A stretch of DNA of 64,000 nt from Dendrophyllia cribrosa (taxonomy: Eukaryota; Cnidaria; Anthozoa; Scleractinia; Dendrophylliidae). The stretch lies in contig JAJLRJ010000011.1 of assembly GCA_024195265.1 (NCBI GenBank), positions 27,731,792-27,795,791 on the forward strand. The letters are read 5' to 3'. The position numbers and the translations under genes were made by a program. The notes beneath the pieces are model-generated. The model was not told where the DNA came from, made no database searches, and saw nothing but the letters and a program-made list of their open reading frames with translations. The stretch's first letter is position 1. Each line of letters opens with the position of its first letter. This document shows, piece by piece, positions 52,091 to 63,644 of this stretch.

Positions 52091-54092
52091 ACTAACTAAG
52101 ATAATACTTTAAAAACAGCCCACAATTGATGAACGTTTCACCTTTCGGGTGTAAAGTTGATCAGTTACTTTGCAGCCTTGAAATCAAATTCGAGCTTGTA
52201 ATAGTAATGTCATAGTCCCTTAAGTTTGTTTTGCTTAACAGTTCTAAGAGTAACTCCCCGGTTTAGGCACAGATTTTCTTACTTTTTAGTCTGTGAACGA
52301 AATTTTTAAGTGAAACCATTCAAATAAAGGTAGTGAGCAGTGTTTTTTTGTCATACTTTTTTTTATCACAATATTACCTTCAGTGTAATACAAGGATTTA
52401 TCCCACTGCGGAAAACGTCCCATATCTCGACACATGTGAAGATATCATTTTTATCTCCACTGTGAGGAGTACAAGATACAGAACAAATGAAAACCATATA
52501 TAGGCGCACGGAAATTTGAATTTTCTCGTTGTATGTTCCACTTGATAACTTTTTAAGTACTCACACGGTGAGCACTGCTGTCATTACCAATTACAATTCT
52601 TCGTGCTTACCTGCTTTTCAGAATTCATAACTCGAATAATATTCCATCGATTCACTTGAATTAAAGACTGAATTACGGCTTAAGAGTAAGCGATCAAGAT
52701 TTTGAAATTTACCTGCTACTAGAATTTAATTTTAGTCGATTTTAGCTGACGAGTTGACGGTATCGTTAAGTTCGACTGAGTTTGATGGATAGTTTAAACC
52801 CAGCGTTCCTGACAGTACAGTACATCTGCTCACTTGAAAATGCACTCAAGTGGTTTATCAAATAGCATTTGCTCGACGCGTATGCTGCACAATTCACGTT
52901 ATATCAGCAGAACACGCGGTCCCAGTGGGGCCCTATTTTAACTAAAAATGACTAATACTCGTTCGCATATAACTCTTGATCGAAATACTCTTGCGCTTAA
53001 AAATGCCGTGGCCCAGATGTACAGTTTTAAACTCTCTACAATTCCATAAACATTTTGGAATTGAAATCTGTTGTTTAATGTTTTTGAATTTTGATATGAC
53101 GTAAGTGCAAACCAGCAATTGTCTTCCCTTTTGTTTGGCAACATCCACGGAGCAAAAGGCAAGAGTTTTCTTTTTTCCTTTACAAGATGCATATAGACAT
53201 GGACTAATTCGTCGCAAACCAACTTGAATAAACCTGAGGGATTTGACGTTCAGATATACGTCTTTTATATTTCCTTCTTCCAAATTTCCTGCCAAACTCT
53301 TCAATATAAGTGAAGACAAGCTCCATTCACGGAAACCCCCGCAACATAGGTGAAGGCAGGTGATGCTGACAGAGAAAAGATGCTGGTTTATATACCGTAT
53401 CGAAAATCACAAATATAATACTGTAAAATATACAAATAAAACATGGTCTTGAGAAGAAATATGACATTCATTCTCAAGCATTATCTTGATTGATGTTCAA
53501 TTCAGTCACGCTTTCCTAGGAGTCCTAGGAAGTGACCTCCGTTTCACTCTGGTTTTATTCAGCCCTACCGAAGCAAGGAACCCATAGTGCACTTTTCTAT
53601 TAGTGTTTTTTTTTTTTTTTTTCGTTTTCAGTTTCTATCGTTTATTTCGTTTGCAACAAAATTTAAAGTGTTGTATATATATTAAAGCTTTCTTGGTTAC
53701 GATAGGATACTTAAATTAACAGAAATAGGTTAACGCTTATAAATACATGCACAAAAGCCTCCACTACAAACATGCATTGGAAAAGAAAAATAAATTGAGA
53801 TAAAAACGGCGGAAATTAAAAATCACAAATTCTGAGATACCTGTAATTTTTATGCCAGCTATAAATTTAATTTTGTTTAATTCGGCTGGCAAACTTGATA
53901 TTTTCGATCGCGAGGCGGCTGTTGTTTGTATATCAACTAATTTTAATTCATCTTTGCGGATGAGTTTCTTAAAGCGACAAAACTGAACGAACATGCGGAA
54001 ATTGAACATTGTTTTGTCTAGTATAAGGCTTCCAAAAGTTTGTTCTTGTCCATAACAATACCAAAGCGTTTTATTGGTAATCCTAAGTCCTT
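52091..54092. repeat. Duplicated GPCR flank, copy of 55296-58502
   Basis: Nearly identical to the sequence after GPCR copy 2, apart from small indels and the 1,176-bp TTAA insertion there. Contains (T)16 near 53607 and the palindrome TTCCTAGGAGTCCTAGGAA near 53512. A ~94-codon minus ORF (52938-53222) is conserved at 57314-57595 with a 3-bp deletion, but the flank looks non-coding overall. Confidence 0.85.
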
Positions 54093-55295
54093 ATGCAACT
54101 AAAAAGAGACAATTTTCTAAACCATCATTTAATTGTGGAGGATCCAGTAGAAACATATTTACTGAACGGCAGTTTCAATTCCAACATGGTTTTCCCTCAA
54201 GTCATTGCAGCTTTCCACGCACTTTTCGACGCCATCGGTCTTCCTGGTAATTTGCTAGTAATTATCACAATTGCCGTGGAAAGAAGATTTCACGGCATGC
54301 GATATATTCTACTCGCCAGCCTCGCGGTGTCAGACATTCTATTTTTAATCTTCGTCAACTCATTCCGCATCGCAAGCTTCGCGCAAGAAAGATGGCTATA
54401 CGGTGAAACAATGTGCCATCTTAATGCGTTTGTTGCGAGATACTGTTACCTTAACACTATTCTTCATCTGTTAGCGGTGTCTTATGAGCGATACTGCGCG
54501 ATCGTCAAATCGCCTTTGACCTACAGTGGCACGATCACCAAATCCAGCGTGGTGTTGATAGTTCTCATCTGGGTAATCCCAATTCCTCTTTCCATTGGTC
54601 CGTTCCTTGGATTTGCTGGAAAGTACGATTACAACCCAGAAGTGTTCTTCTGCGCGCAGAGCGGTTCAAGTGGACGATACACGGTCGTTATTGCGTTCTT
54701 TATTATACTGGTGATCGTGTTCCTAAACTGGTCGGTGTACAAGACAGCGAAAACTCAAATGGAGGCCTTAGAAGTTCAATTTGGAAGCTTCGCTGGTTCC
54801 GACAACCAACAGCAGGATATGTTAAGGAGAATAAGAGATCGGAAGGCAGCTGTCGATATCACCATCATCATCGCTGCATTTTTTCTGTGTTTTCTTCCCG
54901 CATATATTGTCGCCCTTTTTCGCCAGTTCGTTAAAAGCATCAAAATTCCAGCCGAGGTAATACTGGTCACGTCTTCTTTCGTCATTGTCAGCTCGCTGTG
55001 TAACCCGATCATCTATTCCATCCGCAAAAGAGAGTTCCGAACCGGTGTGAGGAATGTTTTGAGTCGAATTGGACTTTGTGCACGTCCTGACGACATCAAC
55101 AACGACGTGATTGCCATGAATAATCAGGTAAGATTCCGTGCCAACCTCGCTACAGAAGCCACAACTACAACACCCAGAGCAGCATTCAACAGTCAAGATC
55201 AACACGGAAGATTGCAAGGGAGCACAGGAAGAACGAGGCTGAACTTTCAGAGTCGTCTTTCTCCAATCCCAGAGTTGATCGAGGAAGATGGCTGA
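54093..55295 (+). CDS. Class A GPCR, intronless, copy 2 (400 aa)
   Basis: About 95% identical to copy 1 by eye. All seven-helix landmarks are kept (GN, LASLAVSD, SYERYCAIV, CFLP, NPIIY). The ORF opens 31 codons before the MVFPQ start of copy 1 and adds an extracellular N-terminus with the sequon NGS (LLNGSFNSN), which could be glycosylated. Copies 2 and 3 share this upstream sequence; copies 1 and 4 have a different one. Differences from copy 1 cluster in TM3 (R to C after ERY), TM6-7 and the tail. Open and likely functional. Confidence 0.85.
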   Translation: MQLKRDNFLNHHLIVEDPVETYLLNGSFNSNMVFPQVIAAFHALFDAIGLPGNLLVIITIAVERRFHGMRYILLASLAVSDILFLIFVNSFRIASFAQERWLYGETMCHLNAFVARYCYLNTILHLLAVSYERYCAIVKSPLTYSGTITKSSVVLIVLIWVIPIPLSIGPFLGFAGKYDYNPEVFFCAQSGSSGRYTVVIAFFIILVIVFLNWSVYKTAKTQMEALEVQFGSFAGSDNQQQDMLRRIRDRKAAVDITIIIAAFFLCFLPAYIVALFRQFVKSIKIPAEVILVTSSFVIVSSLCNPIIYSIRKREFRTGVRNVLSRIGLCARPDDINNDVIAMNNQVRFRANLATEATTTTPRAAFNSQDQHGRLQGSTGRTRLNFQSRLSPIPELIEEDG

Positions 55296-55447
55296 ACTAA
55301 CTAAGATAATACGTACTTTAAAAACAGCCCACAATTGATGAACGTTTCACCTTTCGGGTGTAAAGTTGATCAGTTACTTTGCAGCCTTGAAATGAAATTC
55401 GAGCTTGTAATAGTAATGTCATAGTCGCTTAAGTTTGTTTTGCTTAA

Positions 55448-56586
55448 AGGACCCTAGTCATCCAAAATGCACTGCGCGCTCAAACGGTGAAATCCGCCAT
55501 TTTCGATGCCATCGAAATTACTGAACATTGCACAGTGAATCGGAATCTTACTGCATCGTCCAAAGTTGTGTAAATGAAAGTCTGTAACTGTTATCGTAGC
55601 TTTATTGAATTATTAGTCTATCGGTTTGAATGATTTTTTGGTAGTTTTGCGCTACCGATGGACAAGGTTTTGACATCCAAAGTCAATGGTCTTATGGCCT
55701 CACGGTTTCCCAAGCGTGGACGGCCGAAGGCGCCAGGAAATGCAAAGAAAACTTTTCTTCGCGAATCGACTTTCCACCTTTGGATTACGAGCAAAAGTGA
55801 GGTTGGAATCGTACGGCTAAACCATAGCCAATTCGCCGAATTGTTGTTGTTAAAGAATGTACAACAGTTGCATCCGGCCGTGAGAATTATGAAACAGTAA
55901 ACATGCTGGAGATTCAAATATTTCACAAACTGATTTCATGATGGATGCAATAACACCATACGTTTAACAACGAAAGTACAGCCTAGCTCCGAGACACGCA
56001 ACTTAAACGCAGAATAAACTCAGAGGAGTCGAAAAAAATTGTAATATGCCATTATTCTATGGAATCATTGATGAAGAAACATTATCTCGGAAGCCATGCT
56101 AACCGCAGACTTGCGCTCACACAAAATCACGGACTGAGAAATTAACTCAGTGATACTAGCATTCAGCGACTACTACTGATTTTGCAAACTATGCGCTAAA
56201 GAAACAATATTGTGATGCCGAGAACTAGCAAACAGCGATGGCATAACTAAATATTCTCATAGTAAACGGCTCTGGAAAGCGTATTAAAATATCTTCTGTC
56301 AGTATCAGAGACTTTCCTAAGATCAAAGAATCGGCAACTTTGAAAACAACAGTCCTGTTATATCTTAATTTTGATCTATGAAAAGAAAACAATCTCTCAG
56401 ACGCGTACTTGGGGTAACCCTATTCTAAAGCCGGGCTGAAATGCTTTATTGCGACAAGCAGGATTTGTGCTAGGCCTGTCACCTTTTATAACGATATTTT
56501 TATAAATATCTCGCTTCTGACCTTTCGCGACGATTTCCTTACTTTTGGTCACGCGCCACGTGTAATATAATACCGAAACTCCCGCG

Positions 56587-56619
<33 letters not shown>

Positions 56620-56623
56620 TCCT
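55448..56623. mobile_element. 1,176-bp TTAA-flanked DNA element in the flank of GPCR copy 2
   Basis: Ends AGGACCCTAGTCA and TGACTAGGGTCCT are 13-bp inverted repeats. TTAA is on both sides (55444-55447, 56624-56627), while copy 1 has a single TTAA at the equivalent place (about 52237). TTAA duplication points to the piggyBac superfamily. No transposase; an 80-codon ORF inside (55658-55900, GRPKAPGNAKKTFLRESTFH) is of unknown nature. Confidence 0.9.
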
Positions 56624-58502
56624 TTAACAGTTCTAAGAGTAACTCCCCGGTTTAGGCACAGATTTTCTTTCTTTTTAGTCTGTGAACGAAATTTTTAAGT
56701 GAAACCATTGAAATAAAGGTAGTGAGCAGTGTTTTTTTGTCATACTTTTTTTATTACAATATTACCTTCAGTGTAATACAAGGATTTATCCCACTGCGGA
56801 AAACGTCCCATATCTCGACACATGTGAAGATATCATTTTTATCTCCACTGTGAGGAGTACAAGATACAGAACAAATGAAAACCATATATAGGCGCATGGA
56901 GATATGGATTGAATTTTCTTGTTGTGTGTTCCACTTGATAACTTTTTAAGTACTCGCACGGTGAGCACTGCTGTCATTAGAAATTATCATTCTTCGTGCT
57001 TACCCGACCTACCTTTCAGAATTCATAACTCGAATAATCTTCCATCGATTCACTTGAATTAAAGACTGAATTACGGCTTAAGAGTAAGCAATCAAGATTT
57101 TAGAATTTATCTGCCACTAGAATAATTTAATTTTAGTCGATTTTAGTTGACGAGTTGACTGAGTTTGATAGACAGTTTAAACCCAGCGTTCCTGCCAGTA
57201 CAGTACAGCTGCTCACTAGAAAATGCACTCAAATCAAATAGCATTTGCTCGACGTGTATGCTGCACAATTCACGTTATATCAGCAGAACACGCGGCCCCA
57301 GTGAGGCCCTATTTTAACTAAAAATGACTAATACTCGTTCGCCTATAACTCTTGATCGAAATGCCCTTGCGCTTAAAAATGTGGTCCAGATGTACAGTTT
57401 TAAACTCTCTACAATTCCATAAACATTTTGGAATTGAAATCTGTTGTTTAATGTTTTTGAATTTTGATATGACGTAAGTGCAAACCAGCAATTGTCTTCC
57501 CTTTTGTTTGGCAACATCCACGGAGCAAAAGGCAAGAGTTTTCTTTTTTCCTTTACAAGATGCATATAGACATGGACTAATTCTTCGCAAACCAACTTAA
57601 ATAAACCTGAGGGATTTGACGTTCAGATATACGTCTTTTATATTTCCTTATTCCAAATTTCCTGCCAAACTCTTCAATACTGGTGAAGACAAGCTCGATT
57701 CACGGACAACCCCCGCAACATCTGAGAATCAAAATAGGTGAAGGCAGGTGATGCTGACAGAGAAAAGATGCTGGTTTATATACCGTATCGAAAAACACAA
57801 ATATAATACTGTATAATATACAAATAAAACATGGTCTTGAGAATGAATATGACATTCATTCTCAAGCATTATCTTGATTGATGTTCAATTCAGTCACGCT
57901 TTCCTAGGAGTCCTAGGAAAGCGTGACCTCCGTTTCACGCTGGTTTTATTCAGATCTACCGAACGAAGCAAGGAACCCATAGCTTAGAGGTTTTAGTTTT
58001 CTTACCAATCAACTGATTGCACTTTTATATTAGTGTTTTTTTTTTCGTTTTCAGTTTCTATCGTTCATTTCGTTTGCAACAAAATTTAAGGTGTTGTATA
58101 TATATTAAAGCTTTCTTGGTTACGATAGGATACTTAAATTAACAGAAATAGGTTAACGCTTATAAATACATGCACAAAAGCCTCCACTACAAACATGCAT
58201 TGGAATAGAAAAATAAATTGAGATAAAAAACGGCGGAAATTGAAAATTTACAAATTCTGAGATACCTGTTATTTTAATGCCAGCTATAAATCTAATTTTG
58301 TTTAATTCCGCTGGCAAACTTGATATTTGCGATCGCGATACGGGTTTTGTTTGTATATCAACTAATTTTAATAAATTCATCTTTGCGAATGAGTTTCTTA
58401 AAGCTACAAAACTGAACGAACATGCGGAAATTGAACATTGTTTTGTCTAGTATAAGGCTTTCAAAAGTTTGTTTTTGTCCATAACAATGCCAAAGCGTTT
58501 CA

Positions 58503-59734
58503 TTGGTAATCCTAAGTCTTTATGCAACTATGGAGAGGGAATTTTCTAAACCATCATTTAATTGCGGAGGAGTAGAAACATATTTACTGAACGGCAGTCT
58601 CAATTCCAACATGGTTTTCCCTCAAGTCATTGCAGCTTTCCACGCACTTTTCGACGCCATCGGTCTTCCTGGTAATTTGCTAGTAATTATCACTATTGCC
58701 GTGGAAAGAAGATTTCACGTCATGCGATATATTCTATTCGCCAGCCTCGCGGTGTCAGACTTTCTGTTTTTAATCTTCGTCAACTCATTCCGCATCGCAA
58801 GCTTCGGGCAGGAAAGATGGCTATACGTGAAACAATGTGCCATCTTAATGCATTTGTTGCGAGATACTGTTACATTAACACTGTTCTTCATCTGTTAGCG
58901 GTGTCTTATGAGCAATACTGCAAGATCGTCAAATCGCCTTTGACCTACAGTGGCACGATCACCAAATCCAGCGTGGTGTTGATAGTTCTCATCTGGGTAA
59001 TCCCAATTCCTCTTTCCATTGGTCCGTTGCTTGGATTTGCTGGAAAATACGATTACAACCCACAATTGTTCTTTTGCGAACAAGAATGGCCTGTGCAGAG
59101 CGATTCAAGTGGACGGAAAACGTTGATAACTATTGCGTTCTTTATTATACCTTTTCTGGTCATCGTGTTCCTAAACTGGTCGGTGTACAAGACAGCGAAA
59201 ACTCAAATGGAGGCCGTACAAGTCCAAATTGGAAGCCTTGGTGGTTCAGATAATCAACTGCAGGAAATGTCAAGAAGAATGAGAGATCGGAAGGCAGCTG
59301 TCGATGTCACTATCATCATCGCTGCATTTTGGCTGTGTTTTCTTCCTGTACATATCGGCCGCCTTTTTCGCCTTAAAAGCATCAAAGTTCCAGCCCAGGT
59401 AACACTGGTCACGTCTTCTCTGTTTATCGTCAGCTCGCTGTGTAACCCGATCATCTATTCCATCCGCAAAAGAGAGTTCCGAACTGGTGTGAGGAATGTG
59501 TTGAGTCGATTTGGACTTTGTGGACGTCCTGACGACATCAATAACGACGTGATTGCCATGAATAATTTAAGCTTCCGCGCCAACCTCGCTACAGAAGCCA
59601 TAACTGCAACACCCAGAGCAGCATTCAATAGTCAAGATCAGCACGGAAGATTGCAAGGGAGCACAGGAAGAACTAGGCGGAACTTTCAGAGTCGTCTTTC
59701 TCCGATTCCGGAGTTGATCGAGGAAGATGGCTGA
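58503..59734 (+). pseudogene. Class A GPCR copy 3, one-base deletion
   Basis: Same receptor family. The frame from 58503 covers the N-terminus, TM1, TM2 and the start of TM3, then stops at 58898 because one G is missing near 58829 (compare GGCTATACGTGAAACAATG with GGCTATACGGTGAAACAATG in the other copies). The remainder is open in the next frame to 59734 with SYEQYCKIV in place of SYERYCAIV, CFLPVHI and NPIIYSIRKREFR. ECL2 is longer (CEQEWPVQSDSSGR). The loss of R in the E/DRY motif is a second sign of decay or altered signalling. Could be an assembly error at the deletion. Confidence 0.8.
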
Positions 59735-60010
59735 ACTAACTAAGATAATACTTTAAAAACAGCCCACAATTGATAAAGTTTCACCTTTCGGGTGTAAAGT
59801 TGATCAGTTACTTTGGAGCCTTGGAATCAAATTCAAGCCTAAAATAGTAATGACGTAATCGCTTAAGTTTGTTTTGCTGAACAGTTCTAAAAGTGACTCC
59901 TTGGTTTTAGTACAGCTGTAAGTAATGATTTTCTTACTTCTTTTGAGTCTGTAAACAAAATTCAGTGTTAAGTGTAACCATTCAAATAAAGGTGGTGAGC
60001 AGTATTTTAT

Positions 60011-60364
60011 GTCATATTTTTTTGTTAATATTATTATAATTATACAGTGTACTTCAGTCTCTCCGATGTGGCCTTTCAGTGACTTATTGCAGAATATGAA
60101 AACTCTGTATAAAAGATTTAATTTAATCATATAAAAAGATAACAGATAAAAATTAACAAACTGACTCGCTTTTAATTCAACAAATAGAATACCCATTATG
60201 CTATATAATTGAAATTTGAACGTGGTCTGTACATGAAATTCTATAAATTAATGAAAGCTACTAAGCAGTGCTTGAATGCTTTTCAGACGCGCTTTGCGGT
60301 GAAATTCGAAAAACAAATTATTTCATTTGTAGTCATGATGTTATTTTATTATGATATTTCGCAG
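60011..60364. other. No recognised gene
   Basis: The duplicated GPCR flank ends near 60005. The rest is AT-rich up to the candidate exon at 60365. Confidence 0.5.
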
Positions 60365-60499
60365 GGCAACTGTATCTTTGTTGCCAACGAGTCAGGGGAG
60401 CGACTGAAACGCGAGCCTGACGAGGCGGCAGTATATAGAGCCGTACGTAGTTTGAAGGTTATGCAGAAAAAATCTCAGATCGCTCAGCGCAATTTTAGC
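60365..60499 (+). CDS. Candidate internal exon of an unidentified gene (45 codons)
   Basis: TTTCGCAG acceptor at 60357-60364, then 45 codons in phase 0 beginning GNCIFVANESGERLKREPD, charged and non-repetitive, ending QKKSQIAQRNFS, followed by GTAAGTG. Codon use and composition differ from the AT-rich surroundings. No partner exon is found in the window. It might be a retained exon copy carried by a rearrangement. Confidence 0.4.
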
Positions 60500-60507
60500 G
60501 TAAGTGA

Positions 60508-61055
60508 TCGTTTCCGGTGTCAGTGAGATTTGTTTGACCATATTAGGATGTAGCCGGATGTTGTTGATATTTCGCACAAGTCAATCAAAACACTATTTTC
60601 CTTTGTGACGTCACGGGGCTTCAAAGTGTTGAAGTTTGCTGGGATTTGTACTTTTCACCTTCCACTTCCGTACGTCGTTCGGCGGAGATTTTATGGTTCA
60701 TTTCGTAAGTAATTTGCCTGAAATTCTGTTTTTTTTTTTTTAAGGTGTATGTAACTTGGATTTCGTACGATTGAATCGCATAATTGAGAAGCTCATCAAG
60801 ACCCGAGTCGTTTGCGGTGTCAGTGAGATTTTTTTGACCATATTAGGATGTAGCCGGATGTTATTGATATTTCGCACTATCTTCCTTTGTGACGTCACGG
60901 GGCTTCAAAGTGTCGAAGTTTGCTGGGATTTGTACTTTTCACTGTCCACTTCCGTACGTCGTTCGACGGAGATTTTATGGTTCATTTCGTAAATAATTTG
61001 CCTAAAATTCTGTTTTTTTTTTAAGGTGTATGTAACTTGGATTTCTTACGATTGA
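60508..61055. repeat. Direct tandem duplication, two ~250-270-bp copies
   Basis: GGTGTCAGTGAGATT...TAGCCGGATGTT...GTGACGTCACGGGGCTTCAA...TTCCGTACGTCGTTCG...TGTATGTAACTTGGATTTC occurs at 60514-60771 and again at 60817-61052, differing by about 10% with a few indels. The first copy abuts the donor side of the candidate exon. Confidence 0.85.
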
Positions 61056-61460
61056 ATATAAATATACCTGCCAAGTCTCACGCCTTAGGCGTGAGTCTCA
61101 CCTTGCGAGTCCAAAACTCCGATATCACGCCTACTCACGCCTATGGAGTAATTTCTCACGCCTGACTTACAGATTTGAGCTATCAGCCTTAACTGATCGC
61201 ATGATCCGATTAAAAATATAGTTATGTTCATGAAAATATGGCACTTTTTTGTAGTTTTTTATCGTTCTGAACGGAGATCTGAGGTCCATGGAAATAGTGA
61301 AAATAGTGTATTTTAATCACCCAAACAACCAATTATTCAAAACTCAATCACGGCCCACATTTTGTGACATTTTTAACGTTGCAAAAAGTAAAAAGAGTTT
61401 TGTATCATACTAACAAACCAGTCTCATTATGAACACCTACAGCAAGAAATTTGTGCTATA
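61056..61460. other. No gene; short TCACGCC repeats
   Basis: CTCACGCC / GGCGTGAG words occur several times at 61075-61170 in both orientations. The rest is AT-rich. Confidence 0.5.
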
Positions 61461-61461
61461 C

Positions 61462-61640
61462 ACCTTATTCATAAATTGCGACCTTTTCATGATTCTTTTA
61501 TATCTATGTTAATTTGCCTCACTAGCCTCATTTTAGCGTGTAAATTCTTTTGAATTGTGCACATGCTAACGAGGCTTGTGAGGCTAATTAAAATAAATAC
61601 TAAAGAATAATAAATCCGCCGCCATTTATGAATAAGGTGC
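61462..61640. repeat. MITE with CACCTTATTCATAAATTG ends
   Basis: CACCTTATTCATAAATTGCG near 61461 and CGCCATTTATGAATAAGGTG near 61621 are inverted with mismatches. Inside, TTAGCCTC and GAGGCTAA words are also inverted. Confidence 0.7.
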
Positions 61641-61786
61641 ATATACCTATAAGAAATAGCACGTTCTTCTCAAAATCACCTAAATTACAATTTACTATAT
61701 TTTTAACATTTCAAACAAATATAAATTCTATCGAAAACCATTCCATGTCTGTTCTTTTTTGCAAAAAATTCATTACAACTATATAC

Positions 61787-61930
61787 TAGTGGTACCAATC
61801 GGTAAGTGCCAACGAGCCAATGAATCATTGTTGTTGATAATGATAATTGTTGTTAAGGGAAACAATGATCAGTCACAACAACAACAATGATTCATTGGCT
61901 CGTTGGCACTTACCGATAGGTACAACTAGT
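61787..61930. repeat. Hairpin element with ~45-bp arms
   Basis: AATCGGTAAGTGCCAACGAG and CCAATGAATCATTGTTGTTG in the left arm are exactly inverted in the right arm (CAACAACAATGATTCATTGG, CTCGTTGGCACTTACCGAT). Confidence 0.85.
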
Positions 61931-63065
61931 TTTTAGAATTTGTATTAGTTAATTGCTCTTAAATTTTAAGACTGAAATTGTGATATAACAATTCCAAGCC
62001 GCGGCATTACCTAAAGAAACTTTGGTAACTAGCCATTTTTTCAAAAATTTTGCTCTTGTCCGGAAGTGATATTCACTCTGTAATGACTTCAGATTAATGA
62101 ATTGCAATTAGCAAAAATAGTCGGTTTTATTTGGGGTGTTGTTTGAAATAAATAACCGTCACTGTTTTTACCAAGGCTTTCCGGCAAAACTGCGCGTGAT
62201 CTAGCTACGATAAATTTCAGAATATTTTTCAGTGGGTGATTGTCAATAACGTCCGAAAGACTTTTGATGATATTTCATAATTTTTGGAAAATCTTTACCG
62301 GTGAACTAAAAATAGACAAAAGCCTGCGATAGGCTGAAAGTAAAATGCGAAGATTCGAATTAATCCAAGAAGACTCTTCTTGGATTAATTAGAATCTCAA
62401 TTTGCGGTTGATTGTAAGGGCCTAACAATCAATCGCAAATGTTAAAAGGCAAGTAGAAACTTTTAACAAACGGCAACAGCTTTGATGTTTAGTCCCACGA
62501 CAATGTTTGAGAGCAAATGGACAGACTCTGTTCGTTAAAATAATTTTCACATCAACTAAACTAACCAAAAAAAATCTGGTGCATCTTTAGGAACAACAGA
62601 ACTGAAAATATTAAAATGTTTAACTGAGAAAACAGAGATGAATTGAAAAACACTATGGAGACAGCGCAAAACTGTCAATTCGTATTAGCTTATAAACTAT
62701 AATTGTTTATTCTTTTCTAGTTTTTTTGTCGCAATGCCTTTAGTTTAAATACGCGCGTTTTATTACGTCGCCTGGCTTCGTCTTGTCATAATATTTTTTT
62801 AAGCCACCAAGACATAATCCATGCCAGATAAAAACTTGAAGTCAAAATGTTTTCCATTGTGTTTCGAATTTGGTGGTCTTACCGCCAAGGTTTTATGGTA
62901 AAATGACACAGACAAACGGCAACAAAATGTTTAACACGAAAGTTGAATTTTAAATAAACCACTGCTTTAACACGGTGGATTCGTAGTGTTTCTGAACACA
63001 AGATGAAGCGAGATTTGTAATACAGTCAGACTGTTTTAAATGAAAAATATTTTCTTCGTTGTTAC
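61931..63065. other. Intergenic, hairpin only
   Basis: A short hairpin at about 62355-62398 (AATTAATCCAAGAAGA / TCTTCTTGGATTAATT). No ORF of interest otherwise. Confidence 0.5.
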
Positions 63066-63131
63066 CAGATTTACCTCAAATCATTAATGCAGCGTCCCAC
63101 GCAATTTTGACGGGTAATTTCCTAGAAATAA
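63066..63131 (+). pseudogene. Relic of GPCR N-terminal coding sequence
   Basis: CCTCAAATCATTAATGCAGC, TCCCACGCAATTTT and GGTAATTTCCTAGAAAT parallel, in the same order, the start of the intact copies (CCTCAAGTCATTGCAGC, TTCCACGCAATTTT, GGTAATTTACTAGTAAT) with a short deletion. No open frame remains. Confidence 0.45.
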
Positions 63132-63644
63132 AACGTCCAGCGATATAACTAGTAAATATGTTCCGGTTATTTCACGGGCATTTAGGACGACTAAAACGGT
63201 AAACGGGTAAACATTTTCAACACGATTTATTCACAACGTGAGCTACACGAAATTCGAGCTTCGAGCCCCGAAAAGACAAAATACAAAGGTCAGTCTCGAT
63301 CGCATGTAACACAACAATGTCACGTGAACGGGTTTTGGCGCGAACAAAATATATAAAGAAAAATAATGCTAAATATTTCTCATTTAACCCTAAGCTTTTA
63401 CATGTATCTAATTTTACACAGGGCCGTTCTGAAAACCTCTCTAATGACGAACGATCCATTTCGTCTTGAATTTCAATTTCCGCGCAATGTGTTTCTTAAA
63501 AAAGAGTTCAAGCGTTACGCATGAAAAACAAAATTCTTTTGTTTTTTCTGGATGAATATTGGCAAATTAGCATTGACGAAGTCACATCTTCATCAAGCAG
63601 CTAGGACAAACGAGTATTTTCATTGAAGCAGTTTCAATTCCAAC

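Noticed and set aside
55618..55926. Small ORFs inside the TTAA element as a transposase
   Set aside because: Too short, no DDD/DDE motifs; both strands open by chance.
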